A DNA stretch of 64,000 nt from Marinimicrobium alkaliphilum (GTDB lineage Bacteria; Pseudomonadota; Gammaproteobacteria; Pseudomonadales; Cellvibrionaceae), in contig NZ_QGMQ01000006.1 of NCBI RefSeq assembly GCF_003259155.1, forward strand, positions 186,001 to 250,000. The letters are read 5' to 3'. The stretch's first letter is position 1. The number at the start of each line of letters is the position of its first letter. The notes beneath the pieces were generated by a model. The model searched no databases and had not been told where the DNA came from. It saw nothing but the letters and a program-made list of their open reading frames with translations. The position numbers were made by a program, and so were the translations under genes. Below, one piece after another: positions 54,745 through 63,989 of the stretch.

Positions 54745-55296
54745 TCACTCCAACCAGACCTCACGGTGCTGGTATTCACAGTAGGTAGAGCCGGTATCGC
54801 ACACCTGCACAATCATGTACATGGCCTGGGGCAGGGTGTATACCAGATCGGCAATATCCACCCCGGGGTTATCAATCGTGCAGGACAGAAAGAAGTCTTC
54901 CGTGTACTGGCACAAGGTGCTGCCGTAGCTGTCGCAATTGAGACCGTCACCGCAGTAGAAGTCGTCAATAAACCGGGCGCCGCGCAGGCTCGGACGGTCA
55001 TTGATCCAGACTTCGGCATAGTAGTCGCGCACGTAGCTCGCGTACCAGTACACCTCGAACAGGCCGTCCCAGATGTAGGGGTTCAACCCCAGCTCATAGT
55101 GGCGTCCAAGTCCGGTATCGGTCTCGTAGCTGTCGACCATATGGAAATTGTCGAGTACCGGCCGCGGATCGGTGGTCACCGTGGTGTGGCTGGTGTGCAC
55201 ATAGTGCTCGTCGCAGCCACTCAACATCAAAAGAGCAACGACAAGCGCAATAAGCCTGATGACAACGGCTGGGCGGTTCATCACTGGACGTTTCAT
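54745..55296 (-). CDS. Lipoprotein of unknown function, cysteine-rich
   Basis: 183 residues with a lipoprotein signal (ALLMLSGCDEHYV) that may begin at either of two in-frame ATGs five codons apart. The mature part holds many Tyr, Asp and Trp residues and seven more Cys, in pairs such as YCGDGLNCDSYGSTLC and CDTGSTYCEYQ, which implies disulfides in the periplasm. No family recognised. It follows tatD's start by 19 bases on the same strand. Confidence 0.7.
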   Translation of the reverse strand: MKRPVMNRPAVVIRLIALVVALLMLSGCDEHYVHTSHTTVTTDPRPVLDNFHMVDSYETDTGLGRHYELGLNPYIWDGLFEVYWYASYVRDYYAEVWINDRPSLRGARFIDDFYCGDGLNCDSYGSTLCQYTEDFFLSCTIDNPGVDIADLVYTLPQAMYMIVQVCDTGSTYCEYQHREVWLE

Positions 55297-55375
55297 CGCA
55301 ACACCCCTTTCCTCAGTTTTTGAAGGTCAGGGTCAGCGTACAACGCCCAGGGTGAACCGAAGCTGAATGTCTCGC

Positions 55376-56260
55376 CTAATCGAGTTCCGCCAGGCGTGCG
55401 CGCAAGCGGGTCAAGCTGGCTCTGACGCTTTGCGCGTTCTCCGGGCCCATGCGCAGCATCAGTTTCTGGATACTGGGCAGGCGCTCCAACGCCGGGTCCT
55501 CATACTCATAGAATACTCGCGGGCGCACCAGAAGGATCTCATCGGGCGCGGGAGGGGTCGCCAAAGCCTGGTCGATCGCGGCGATCAGCACGTGGGTAAA
55601 ACCGCCGTTGTCGACGCCGTGCTCTTCGTTAGCTTCGTCCAGCAACGGCTGGTAACGTTCGTAGAGAGCAACCAGGGTATCCGGGTCCATACGTGCCAAC
55701 AGACTGACGTAGGGATCGTAGCGCCGGTAGTTGTCCGGCTGAATCCGAAAACGCTGGTTGATCTCCTCATCCGCCACTTCGCCCGCGCGCTCCGCCGCGA
55801 AGGGCGTGCTCGGCCCCTCAATAGGCCGGTACTCATGCACCACCGTACCCCCGGCAAGCGCGTGGGCGGCGCGCACAACCTTACGCAACACCTGCTCCTG
55901 GGTCGCTAACTCGGCGGCGCTCTCACCGCCATCAAGTTCGCTCAGATCGGCGCGCACGGTCTCGTCACTGTCGTCCAGAGCAGGCAGCGGTTCCGGCTCC
56001 GGTTCCGGTTCAGGCGCGGGTTCTGGTTCCGGGGCCGGCTCCGGTTCGGGTTCAGGCTCCGGCGCGGGCGCCGGCTGTACCCGCTCGCGAGGTTCAGGCA
56101 CCGGCAAGGATTCAGGCTCCGAGTCCCCCGAGCTGCGCAGGAAGAAGAACAGGGCCACGGCCAATAGCACCGCCACTGCCACCAACAACAGGATCAGTTT
56201 TTGCGTGGCCTTGCGGTCAGCGTCCGAATCGGACGGGTGCTGAGATTGATTGTTTTCCAT
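55376..56260 (-). CDS. DUF3014 membrane protein with Glu-Pro repeats
   Basis: About 294 residues. The ATG at 56260 gives a short cytoplasmic tail, one membrane helix ([20 protein letters not shown]), a 40-residue stretch of alternating Glu, Pro and Ala in the periplasm, and a C-terminal DUF3014 domain ([24 protein letters not shown] to [17 protein letters not shown]). The repeat region probably spans the periplasm as a stiff rod. Function unknown; TonB-like Glu-Pro spacers are used similarly. Confidence 0.85.
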   Translation of the reverse strand: MENNQSQHPSDSDADRKATQKLILLLVAVAVLLAVALFFFLRSSGDSEPESLPVPEPRERVQPAPAPEPEPEPEPAPEPEPAPEPEPEPEPLPALDDSDETVRADLSELDGGESAAELATQEQVLRKVVRAAHALAGGTVVHEYRPIEGPSTPFAAERAGEVADEEINQRFRIQPDNYRRYDPYVSLLARMDPDTLVALYERYQPLLDEANEEHGVDNGGFTHVLIAAIDQALATPPAPDEILLVRPRVFYEYEDPALERLPSIQKLMLRMGPENAQSVRASLTRLRARLAELD

Positions 56261-56423
56261 ACGCTTTGAGCCCTTTTCAGTGGTGACAGTCAGGTTGATT
56301 ATAGACCACGACCCCGATCCGGGGTTCAGCCAATCGCGGCACGCCATTATGCTACACTGCCGCGCTCGTTTACGCCCACCCGGGCGCGCCCATTTTCGCT
56401 GACCAAGGACACCCCCACTCGCC

Positions 56424-57338
56424 ATGTGGTTTAAAAATCTGCGCCTGTACCGCTTCACCCAACCTGTTGATTTTGACCATGAGTCACTCAACGACGCCCT
56501 CGCCCAGCAGCCCTTTCGGCCCTGCGGCAGCCTCGATCCGATGCGCTACGGCTGGGTGCCGCCGCTCGGACGCCACGGCCAGGAGTGGGTTCACAGTGCC
56601 AACGGCTATCATATGATCTGCGCCAAACGTCAGGAAAAAATCCTGCCGGCTGCGGTGATCAACGAGCACCTGGAAGAAAAGGTCGCCGATATCAAGGCGC
56701 AGGAGTCGCGCCACGTTGCGCGCAAGGAAAAGCAGGACCTGAAAGACGAAGTGATCTTTTCCCTGTTGCCCAAGGCGTTCAGCAAGTCCTCCCTGGACTT
56801 TGCCTATATAGCCCCGCGCGAGGGCCTGATCGTAGTCAACGCGGCGTCGGCGAAAAAAGCCGAGGAACTGCTCAGCGCTCTGCGCGAAGCCTTGGGCAGT
56901 CTGAGCCTGATCCCCGTGGCGCCCAACACAATACCGACACAGGCGATGACCCACTGGCTGCTGCACGGCGACCTACCGGACGATTTTACGCTCGGGGAGG
57001 AGTGCGAGCTGCGCGGCGGCAAGGACGGCCGTGTGGTGCGCTTCAAAAACCAGGACCTGAGTGCCGACGAGGTCCTCAACCACCTCAACGCGGGCATGTA
57101 TGTCAACCGCCTGGCCCTCACCTGGAAAGACGCCATTCACTGTATCGTGGACGACCAATTGGCGATCAAGCGGGTGAAGTTCGAGGATCGGATTCTGGAG
57201 CAGGCCGACGAGGGCAACCCGGAGACGGCCGCCGAAACCTTCGACGCTGATTTTGTGGTAATGACCACAGAGCTTTCGGCTTTTATCGGCGCCATGATGC
57301 AGGCTTTCGGGGGCGAGGACACCAGTTGGCAGGGTTGA
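56424..57338 (+). CDS. rdgC: Recombination-associated protein RdgC
   Basis: 304 residues with the RdgC start [31 protein letters not shown], and the block [28 protein letters not shown]. It binds double-stranded DNA as a ring-shaped dimer and limits RecA. A weak inverted repeat GGCCGT/ACGGCC 12-28 bases after the stop, followed by TTTA, may be its terminator. Confidence 0.95.
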   Translation: MWFKNLRLYRFTQPVDFDHESLNDALAQQPFRPCGSLDPMRYGWVPPLGRHGQEWVHSANGYHMICAKRQEKILPAAVINEHLEEKVADIKAQESRHVARKEKQDLKDEVIFSLLPKAFSKSSLDFAYIAPREGLIVVNAASAKKAEELLSALREALGSLSLIPVAPNTIPTQAMTHWLLHGDLPDDFTLGEECELRGGKDGRVVRFKNQDLSADEVLNHLNAGMYVNRLALTWKDAIHCIVDDQLAIKRVKFEDRILEQADEGNPETAAETFDADFVVMTTELSAFIGAMMQAFGGEDTSWQG

Positions 57339-57501
57339 CGTCAGGGGCCGGCCGTTGTCGACGGCCTTTACAGGGTGGCGCCAAAATTCACATAAGGCAT
57401 CACCTTAGCCTTTGTTTTTAAAACTTTTTTTGCTTATGGCACCAAACGTGCTTATGGCCTGTCGTGTTAATTCCAATTTACTTCATGACAAGGATATCGC
57501 C

Positions 57502-58179
57502 ATGAAATTGCAACGCCTCATGATTCAACTGGGTGTGCTCACCCTGGCCGCATTGCTGGCCCTGAGTACCCAGGCGGCCACCATTGAGCTCAAATACAAC
57601 CAAAACTTGGGCAGCAGCACCCCCAGCGGTCACATCACCGGCGCCGGCAACGTTTACGCCGGCGAATTCGAGTTCGAGATCCTGAACAAGTCACCCTCAC
57701 TGATTCAGTGGGATGACGAGCTGAATGCATTTTGCATCCAGACGTCCACCACCCTGAAAAACTCGGCGACCTACAATGTGGTCGATGGCCTGGGCGCCTT
57801 TACCGGTACCTATCGGGGCATGCAACTGGATCGGTTGTTCTCTGAGTACTACACCAGCTCCAAAGAAAGCGCTGTGAATAGCGCTGCCATGCAACTGGCG
57901 ATCTGGGAAATTGTTAACGAGAGCCCGGATAACCCGCCCACGCTTAGCAGCGGCAACTTCACCAGCGGCAACTTCAGCGGTGCCCGCGGCCTGGCCAACA
58001 ACTGGCTTGCCAGCCTGAACGAAACATCCAAATCCGGTTTGTACGACTTCTACACCCTGACCTCAAGCAAGTCTCAGGATCTGATCACTGTGACCGCCCG
58101 AGTACCGGAGCCCTCGATCCTCTTGATGTTTGGCTTGGGTCTGCTGGCCATGTTTGGCGTGCGTCGCCGCCGGCATTAA
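57502..58179 (+). CDS. PEP-CTERM exported protein
   Basis: About 225 residues. ATG at 57502 has AAGGA eight bases upstream; signal peptide ends LSTQAA. The mature part has WDDELNAFCIQTSTTL and a short Asn/Ser/Gly-rich stretch (SSGNFTSGNFSGARGLANNW). The C-terminus is a PEP-CTERM signal: VPEPSILLMFGLGLLAMFGVRRRRH. Such proteins are sorted by EpsH/XrtA exosortase to the cell surface or matrix. No exosortase is in this window. The leader before it, 57360-57501, is AT-rich and probably holds its promoter. Confidence 0.9.
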   Translation: MKLQRLMIQLGVLTLAALLALSTQAATIELKYNQNLGSSTPSGHITGAGNVYAGEFEFEILNKSPSLIQWDDELNAFCIQTSTTLKNSATYNVVDGLGAFTGTYRGMQLDRLFSEYYTSSKESAVNSAAMQLAIWEIVNESPDNPPTLSSGNFTSGNFSGARGLANNWLASLNETSKSGLYDFYTLTSSKSQDLITVTARVPEPSILLMFGLGLLAMFGVRRRRH

Positions 58180-58229
58180 GACGCTACCGCGTTACGGGTG
58201 CGGCAGGATGCTGCACCCCCCTCTTCGCT

Positions 58230-58311
58230 CTATTCTTCTCCTTCCTTGAACTTCGCTGTCCGGCCCGGACGCTTCACTACCTTGTGCAAATCTGAGCGAT
58301 TGCGTCCGGCG
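58230..58311 (-). pseudogene. 3' fragment of a sigma-54 regulator gene, copy 1
   Basis: On the minus strand this reads GRNRSDLHKVVKR, then drifts, and ends with a TAG. The block is the recognition-helix end of a Fis-type helix-turn-helix. A one-base loss shifts the frame after that. The region abuts the YCF48 gene's stop codon. The better copy is at 60935-61017. Confidence 0.65.
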
Positions 58312-58313
58312 AA

Positions 58314-60704
58314 TCAGTCAGGATCGTTGGTGTATTTCAACAGTGCATTCGTACCCGAGATCCATCCGACCGCTTCACTATACAACAGCACTTTGTTGAG
58401 CTGGTTCGTGGTCATGACGCGAGATTGCCAGCTGGCACCGCCGTCCACGGTCTGGAGGATCAGGCCTGCGCTGCCAACGACCCAGCCGTGATCCCTGTCA
58501 AAGAAATTCACGGACAACCCACTCCTGCCGGTGACCCTGTTACTCATCGACGTCCAGGTGGCTCCCCCGTTGAGGGTATGCAGCAGCTCATTCACGCCCG
58601 TCGCCCAACCGTATTGGGCATCGACAAAATAGATGTCGTTTATCGCCCCCAGGCCGTCGGCTTGTTGCTGCCAGGTGAGGCCGCCATCCGCGGTGTGCAG
58701 AATGATTCCCCGATCGCCAATCGAGGTTCCTCCCCGGAGGCCGACTGCCCAGCCCAGTGTCTCAGAGGCAAAATGCACGGCTCGTAACTCTCCCTCACGC
58801 TCATCGTCCAGCCGCTCCCAAGTCTCGCCCCCGTCCGCTGTTCGCGCGATAATGATCTCTGTGGGCCTGGTCCCGGGAACGTCCCGACCCACTACCCAGC
58901 CGCGCTGAGCGTCGATGAAGTGAACGCTCTCCAGCCGGGTCCGATTCGGCAGACCGGTCGGGATTTCCTGCCATTGATTACCACCGTCCGTTGTCCGGAA
59001 TATCCGATCGGTGTCACCGACGATCCAGCCAAGCGAACTATCGATAAAGTGAACGTCGTTGAAACTGTCCGTACCGGCGCCGGCATCCTGCGCAGTCCAG
59101 CTCAGCCCACCGTCGGCTGTCCGGAACACCGACTGCCGGGGACCCACGCCCCAGCCGACGCTCTCGCTGACGAAGGACATGGAATGGAAGGTGTTTGCCT
59201 CGCCCGCAATGTAGGCCCAGTTATCCCCACCGTCGACAGTGTGCAACACGTTTCCGCCAGTGCCGCTGCCGAACCCGATCGAGGCGTCCACAAAGTATGA
59301 AGAGGTCGTCGGCTGCAGCCGGTTCTGCGCGATGCGAGTCCAGTTCTGACCACCGTTGGTCGTGAACATGATGCGCTGCAGCGCGACTGCCCAGCCGACA
59401 TTCTCGTCCAGGAAATACAAGTGTTGGAAGTTACCGCCACCCGTATCCTGCAACGTCCAGCTCTGACCGCCATCGTCGGTCCTCATCACGCCATTCTGCC
59501 TGCCGACCCAGCCAGTATGGGCATCGACGAAGTGCACGGCGCGCAGCACTATCGTGGTGCCGCTGTCCTGGTTGACCCAGCTCTGGCCGCCATCGGTGGT
59601 GTGAATGATCGTACCGCCTGCCCCGACGATCCAGCCCATCTGGTCGCTGATGAAGGAAACGTCGTAAAGGGGCGACGTGCCCGTATCGCTGGCCTGGCCG
59701 CTCCAGGTCACGCCGCCATCGGTGCTCTTCGCGATCTTGGTGCTACCGAAGGTCCCCCCACCGACCGCCCAGCCGGTGAGCTCGTCGACGAAGTAAACGG
59801 CATTGAAGTTTGTCTGGGCGCCCCAGGCTTCCGGGTTCCAGCTCTGACCGCCGTCAATCGAGCGGAGTATCGTGCCACCCGCGCCGACAATCCAGCCGGT
59901 ATCACCAATAAAATAGACCGCGTGGAGGTGTTCGGCGCTGGGAGAACCCATGCGCTCCCAAGTCTGACCACCGTCATTGGTGAGGGTGATTGAGCCGTTA
60001 TTGGCCACAGCGATGATCCGGTTGTCATCAAACACGTGCAGGTCATTGACGAGATTGCCGTGTGGCAACGGCGCCAGCCAGTTCAGCGCGCCCACCATGC
60101 CAGGCGGCGCACCGGACTCGCTGATGAATTGAGCGCTGACGATGCAGTGGGCCGTCACTGGCGCTGTCGTAAACATAAACCCGGCAAGTGTGCCGCCGCA
60201 TCCCGAGACGAGGTCGATTTCGAAGCCTGTGTCGGCAGTAATGGCGAACTCCGCCGTCTGGCCATGTTCAACTGAGGCGTTACCTGGGGTGACGCTACCG
60301 CCCGCTGTCACGTTTGTTGTCACGGTGTAGGTTTGGAGAGCGAAGGTCGCGGTCAGGGTGCATGTCCCTGTAATGGGTCCGGTTGTGTAGGTATTACCGG
60401 ACAGCGAACCTCCGCAGCCACTGACGCTGATGAGCGTGTGGTTCGACTCTGGGGTGACCGTGAACGTTGCCGTCGCGCCCTGCGTCACGGACGTGCTGGA
60501 AGGGCTGATGCTGCCGCCGGTGCCGGCACTGGTACTGACAATGAAGTTCTGGGTGCCTCCACCCCCCCCGCCGCTATCGCCGCCACCTCCGCCCCCGCAT
60601 CCATGCAGAAGTAGCACCGCTATACAGATCCAGGCCAACCGCCTTGCGGTGCAACTGAAATCGGCGAATCGGCTCGGCCCGGGGCTGCGCGAAACCTGTG
60701 CCAT
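58314..60704 (-). CDS. YCF48-like BNR-repeat lipoprotein with InlB-like domains
   Basis: About 796 residues. ATG at 60704 with GGAG six bases upstream; lipobox LLLHGCGGG, followed by a Gly run. Residues about 60-200 form two divergent InlB B-repeat-like units (TQNFIVSTSAGTGGSISPSS and TYTVTTNVTAGGSVTPGN, each ending in a Cys-bearing strand). The rest is roughly a dozen repeats of about 45 residues with the pattern F-x-D-x2-x-G-W-x-V-G, then T-x-D-G-G-x-x-W, which is the YCF48/photosystem-II-stability-like beta-propeller motif. It should be a surface-exposed propeller. Ligand unknown. It is flanked on both sides by copies of a regulator fragment. Confidence 0.88.
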   Translation of the reverse strand: MAQVSRSPGPSRFADFSCTARRLAWICIAVLLLHGCGGGGGGDSGGGGGGTQNFIVSTSAGTGGSISPSSTSVTQGATATFTVTPESNHTLISVSGCGGSLSGNTYTTGPITGTCTLTATFALQTYTVTTNVTAGGSVTPGNASVEHGQTAEFAITADTGFEIDLVSGCGGTLAGFMFTTAPVTAHCIVSAQFISESGAPPGMVGALNWLAPLPHGNLVNDLHVFDDNRIIAVANNGSITLTNDGGQTWERMGSPSAEHLHAVYFIGDTGWIVGAGGTILRSIDGGQSWNPEAWGAQTNFNAVYFVDELTGWAVGGGTFGSTKIAKSTDGGVTWSGQASDTGTSPLYDVSFISDQMGWIVGAGGTIIHTTDGGQSWVNQDSGTTIVLRAVHFVDAHTGWVGRQNGVMRTDDGGQSWTLQDTGGGNFQHLYFLDENVGWAVALQRIMFTTNGGQNWTRIAQNRLQPTTSSYFVDASIGFGSGTGGNVLHTVDGGDNWAYIAGEANTFHSMSFVSESVGWGVGPRQSVFRTADGGLSWTAQDAGAGTDSFNDVHFIDSSLGWIVGDTDRIFRTTDGGNQWQEIPTGLPNRTRLESVHFIDAQRGWVVGRDVPGTRPTEIIIARTADGGETWERLDDEREGELRAVHFASETLGWAVGLRGGTSIGDRGIILHTADGGLTWQQQADGLGAINDIYFVDAQYGWATGVNELLHTLNGGATWTSMSNRVTGRSGLSVNFFDRDHGWVVGSAGLILQTVDGGASWQSRVMTTNQLNKVLLYSEAVGWISGTNALLKYTNDPD

Positions 60705-60934
60705 CTCCGGCTCCCCCTCTTGAAAAGCGGATATCTGGCAGCGGCTCACTACGACCTTCTCTGCTTGCCAGCGGCCGACGGATACTAAACTCGCGCAAGA
60801 TAGGGGCCAAATATATTTTTATAAATTTTTTCAAAAAGTTAGTGGCGCATGGGTTCGCTTGCCGATATTTTTTTGTAAATAAGATCGACAGGGTATTGCG
60901 GCTTTCGGGTGTGCCAGGTTGTCCCCCCCTCCTT

Positions 60935-61017
60935 TTAATCTTCGCTTTCCTTGAACGCTTCGCTGTCCAGCCCGTGACGCTTCATGACCTTGTACAGGTC
61001 TGAGCGATTGCGCCCGG
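60935..61017 (-). pseudogene. 3' fragment of a sigma-54 regulator gene, copy 2
   Basis: Minus-strand GRNRSDLYKVMKRHGLDSE and a short tail ending in TAA form the last helix of a Fis-type helix-turn-helix, as in the NtrC family. The upstream part of the gene is absent; the next bases belong to another gene remnant. It matches copy 1 over about 70 bases with about seven substitutions and two small gaps. Confidence 0.7.
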
Positions 61018-61019
61018 AT

Positions 61020-61180
61020 ACCAGTGGCGAACTCGACGACGAAGATGATCTTCTGGAATTGAACGCCGGCTACTTTTTCAATCCTCATTTCGGCCTTGAA
61101 GCCAGTGCCACCTGGTTTGGTGAGTACGGCGGCTCCCTCGCCTCTGCGGGTGTCTACGGTTATGGACTGGCGGCGGTCCG
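61020..61180 (+). pseudogene. Fragment of an outer-membrane beta-barrel protein
   Basis: The plus-strand frame reads ELDDEDDLLELNAGYFFNPH, then FGLEASATWFGEYGG and VYGYGLAAV, which looks like the first two strands of an OmpA- or OmpW-like barrel. No signal sequence remains; the nearest ATG lies in the antisense of regulator copy 2. It runs directly into the terminator at 61180. Confidence 0.5.
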
Positions 61181-61210
61181 GCCCCGCCCTCCTGGGCGGG
61201 GCCTCTTTTT
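61180..61210 (+). terminator. Strong rho-independent terminator
   Basis: GGCCCCGCCC and GGGCGGGGCC form a perfect 10-bp stem with a 4-base loop, followed by TCTTTTT. It follows the barrel-protein fragment and lies upstream of purE. Confidence 0.92.
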
Positions 61211-61365
61211 GCTCGCCGAGCCCTGTTTTGACTCCCGTTTCGACGATTTTCCCCGGTAATAGTGGATTGCCGGGCCAACCCTCGGTAGAATTCGCTCTTT
61301 TTCCTCGGCGCCACACCCGGCCGCCGGGGTTGTTCATTCTGCCCACCAAAGGGGGTTGATCAGGC

Positions 61366-61860
61366 ATGACTCAGGCCAAAGTTGCTGTGATCATGGGTTC
61401 CAAAAGCGATTGGGATACCATGAAAGGTGCCACCGAAGTTCTCGAGCAGCTGGGCGTTGCCTGGCATACCGAAGTGGTGTCTGCCCACCGCACGCCCAAC
61501 AAGCTGGTCGCCTTCGCCGAGGGCGCTGCCGACGCCGGTTACCAGGTGATTATCGGCGGTGCCGGCGGTGCCGCCCACCTGCCGGGCATGGTTGCTGCCC
61601 ATACGCGCCTGCCGGTCCTGGGTGTGCCGGTACAGAGCAAGGCCCTCAACGGTATGGATAGCCTACTCTCCATCGTCCAGATGCCCAAAGGCGTGGCCGT
61701 GGGTACGCTCGCTATCGGTACCGCCGGCGCTTTCAACGCCGGCCTGCTGGCAGCGCAAATTGTCGGCCTGCAAGACCCGAGCGTGGCCAAGCGCGTGGAA
61801 GCCTTCCGTCAGCGTCAGACCGACGCCGTACTCGACAACCCCGACCCGAGTGCCGAGTGA
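61366..61860 (+). CDS. purE: N5-carboxyaminoimidazole ribonucleotide mutase
   Basis: 164 residues. Signature [20 protein letters not shown] and SAHRTPNKL, then [15 protein letters not shown] and [22 protein letters not shown]. It moves the carboxyl from N5 to C4 of aminoimidazole ribonucleotide in purine synthesis. Thirteen bases separate it from purK. The length and the class I active site are typical. Confidence 0.97.
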   Translation: MTQAKVAVIMGSKSDWDTMKGATEVLEQLGVAWHTEVVSAHRTPNKLVAFAEGAADAGYQVIIGGAGGAAHLPGMVAAHTRLPVLGVPVQSKALNGMDSLLSIVQMPKGVAVGTLAIGTAGAFNAGLLAAQIVGLQDPSVAKRVEAFRQRQTDAVLDNPDPSAE

Positions 61861-61873
61861 GAGGATTGCTGAG

Positions 61874-62944
61874 ATGAGTCGACTCTGGGTTCTGGGCGCC
61901 GGACAACTGGGCGCCATGCTGAAAACCGCCGGCCGGCCGCTGGCGCTGGACGTGGTACCGGTGGACATCGACACCATTGATGCCCTGCACCTGCACGAGG
62001 GCGACGTGGTCACGGCCGAGCGCGAGCAATGGCCGGAAACCCTCGCGACCCGCCAGCTCGCCAGTCACGACCGGTTTATCAACCGCGACGTATTTGGCAC
62101 CCTGGCGGATCGCAAAACCCAGAAGGCCCTGATCGACAGCCTCAGTCTGGCCACGGCGCCCTGGCAAACGGTCACCACGGACACCCGGGCTGACGCTCTG
62201 CACACCGCACTGGGTGAACGAGTCCTGCTCAAGCGCCGCACCGGCGGCTACGACGGTCGAGGCCAGCATTGGCTCAAAGCCGCCGAGCCGGGCGAGATCC
62301 CCGAGGGCTGGCACGACCAGGCCATCGCCGAGCAGGCGATCAATTTTGACGAGGAAGTGTCGTTGGTAGGCGCGCGCGACAGCCGCGGCAACTGCGTCTT
62401 TTACCCGTTGACCCTGAACCTGCATGTCAACGGTATCCTGATGGCCTCCCTGGCCCCCCTGCAACGCCTGCAACACCTGCAGGAGCAGGCCGAATCCATG
62501 CTCGGCACCCTGCTCAATGAACTCGACTATGTGGGTGTGATGGCCATGGAGTGCTTCCGGGTGGGCGACCAGCTGATGATCAACGAGCTGGCCCCCCGCG
62601 TCCACAACAGCGGCCACTGGACCCAGGCCGGGGCGCATATGAGCCAGTTTGAGGCACACCTGCGGGCCATTGCCGACCTGCCCCTGGCACCGCCCATGAC
62701 CAAAGGCATCACCGCCATGGTCAACCTGGTGGGCACCGAACGCAACAACCAGTGGTTGACGGTACCGCCAGCGGAGCTGCACTGGTACGGCAAAAGCGTG
62801 CGTCCCGGGCGCAAGGTGGGGCATATCAACATCAACGACAGTCGCCCGGCGGTGGTGCGCAGCGCCCTGATGGCACTGGCCCCCGAATTACCGGAAAACT
62901 ATAAAGCGGTCCTCGACTGGCTCGCCGAGCACCTGCGCGACTAG
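61874..62944 (+). CDS. purK: 5-(carboxyamino)imidazole ribonucleotide synthase
   Basis: About 356 residues of the ATP-grasp family. MSRLWVLGAGQLGAMLKTAG binds nucleotide; LLKRRTGGYDGRGQHW, INFDEEVSLVGARD and INELAPRVHNSGHWT are PurK signatures. It makes the carbamate that PurE uses, from aminoimidazole ribonucleotide, ATP and bicarbonate. The ATG at 61874 is the first that keeps the N-terminal fold. Convergent with the next gene, stops overlapping in CTAG. Confidence 0.96.
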   Translation: MSRLWVLGAGQLGAMLKTAGRPLALDVVPVDIDTIDALHLHEGDVVTAEREQWPETLATRQLASHDRFINRDVFGTLADRKTQKALIDSLSLATAPWQTVTTDTRADALHTALGERVLLKRRTGGYDGRGQHWLKAAEPGEIPEGWHDQAIAEQAINFDEEVSLVGARDSRGNCVFYPLTLNLHVNGILMASLAPLQRLQHLQEQAESMLGTLLNELDYVGVMAMECFRVGDQLMINELAPRVHNSGHWTQAGAHMSQFEAHLRAIADLPLAPPMTKGITAMVNLVGTERNNQWLTVPPAELHWYGKSVRPGRKVGHININDSRPAVVRSALMALAPELPENYKAVLDWLAEHLRD

Positions 62945-63759
62945 ACCGCCTGGGGCCAGCGGGGCGGGTCTACCGGTCGGTCCGGATCTTCCGGCTGACG
63001 GCGGGCCTGCAGCCACGACAGAATCGCGGCTTGCAGAACCTTGCCCCCGCCTGGAATGCCCTGGTTGCCAAACAGACGATTGAACTCCAGCAGATAGGGG
63101 TAATCGCCCACCAGCGCGATATCAAAACCGGCGTGATCTACCCCCAAGGCTTTGGCCACCTGCAGTGCAAGCGCCGTGACCGCCTCGGGCACCGGACTGT
63201 AGTCCACCCGCCCGCCGCGGGCGACATTGTTGTGAAAGCCCTGCTCCGACTGGCAGCGCCAGTAAGCACTCACCACCTGGTCACCGACGATCACCACCCG
63301 CACATCCCGGTCGATGGGCAGGTATTCCTGCACGTAAACGGTGTCGGTGCGCGCCAGGTAGGCGTGCCACTGGGCGCGATCCTCGATCAACCAGACGCCC
63401 TCTCCCTGACTGCTTTTGGGCAGTTTGGCCACAAACGGATAGACCATCTGGGCCCAGGCATCCTCGGCAGTCTCAGGGGTGTTGGCGCAGATCACGGTGT
63501 GCGGGGTATGCGCAGGCGCCACCAACTGGAAGGCGCGGGTCATTTCGATTTTATTATGACCGATCCGATAGCTGGCTTCGCTCGGGAACACCCGGCAACC
63601 CAGACCGTACACCAGCGCGTTGAGCTGCCAATACTCCGGGAACAAAACCCAATCGGCCGCCGTCAGCTCCGCCTTGTGACGGAAAACCTGATCGGATTTG
63701 AGGGTGAGGGTATCGGGAAACCCGAGGGTGCGGAACACATCGAAGGAAACCAGGCGCAT
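62941..63759 (-). CDS. RimK-like ATP-grasp ligase
   Basis: About 272 residues. ATP-grasp signs: PFVAKLPKSSQGEGVWLIED, YVQEYLPIDRDVRVVIVGDQVV, the magnesium site LLEFNRLFGNQG, and a phosphate-binding GGRVDYS. The N-terminal MRLVSFDVFRTLGFPDTLTL is short and unlike glutathione synthetase. It likely joins an amino acid or acid to a peptide or small molecule. Substrate unknown. ATG 63759 is preferred over an upstream TTG. It is not in an operon here. Confidence 0.85.
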   Translation of the reverse strand: MRLVSFDVFRTLGFPDTLTLKSDQVFRHKAELTAADWVLFPEYWQLNALVYGLGCRVFPSEASYRIGHNKIEMTRAFQLVAPAHTPHTVICANTPETAEDAWAQMVYPFVAKLPKSSQGEGVWLIEDRAQWHAYLARTDTVYVQEYLPIDRDVRVVIVGDQVVSAYWRCQSEQGFHNNVARGGRVDYSPVPEAVTALALQVAKALGVDHAGFDIALVGDYPYLLEFNRLFGNQGIPGGGKVLQAAILSWLQARRQPEDPDRPVDPPRWPQAV

Positions 63760-63784
63760 GAAGGCGGCACTCAAAATAAACCGC

Positions 63785-63806
63785 GCGGATTATTTGGGTA
63801 ATCCGC
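63785..63806. repeat. Short palindrome with REP-like core
   Basis: GCGGATTA and TAATCCGC with a 6-base loop, a perfect 8-bp stem. The GGATTA core is shared with the two REP-like elements that follow. Confidence 0.5.
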
Positions 63807-63897
63807 TATTTTGGCAAGCGTTTTTTTATGGGCGTCCGCGTTAAAAAAACCGGTCAATCTCAGGGATGGTGCCGCTGCTCGGATCAGGTGCCTCAGT

Positions 63898-63989
63898 GTC
63901 GGATTACGCCCTTTGGGCTAATCCGACCTACGCGCTACACCCTGCCAATGCTCAAGTAAGTCGGATTAGCCCGAAGGGCGTAATCCGAC
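63898..63989. repeat. Inverted pair of REP-like palindromes
   Basis: Two 30-base hairpins, 63898-63927 and 63960-63989. Each begins GTCGGATTA and ends TAATCCGAC with GCCC/GGGC in the middle. The second is the reverse complement of the first with one difference. Such pairs are typical of bacterial REP/BIME elements spread between genes. Confidence 0.8.

Noticed and set aside
55980-56090. Repetitive tract of GGTTCCGG-like units
   Set aside because: It encodes the Glu-Pro repeats of the DUF3014 protein and needs no other explanation.
61733-62824. 363-codon minus-strand frame opposite purE/purK
   Set aside because: Fully antisense to two certain purine genes; no domain.
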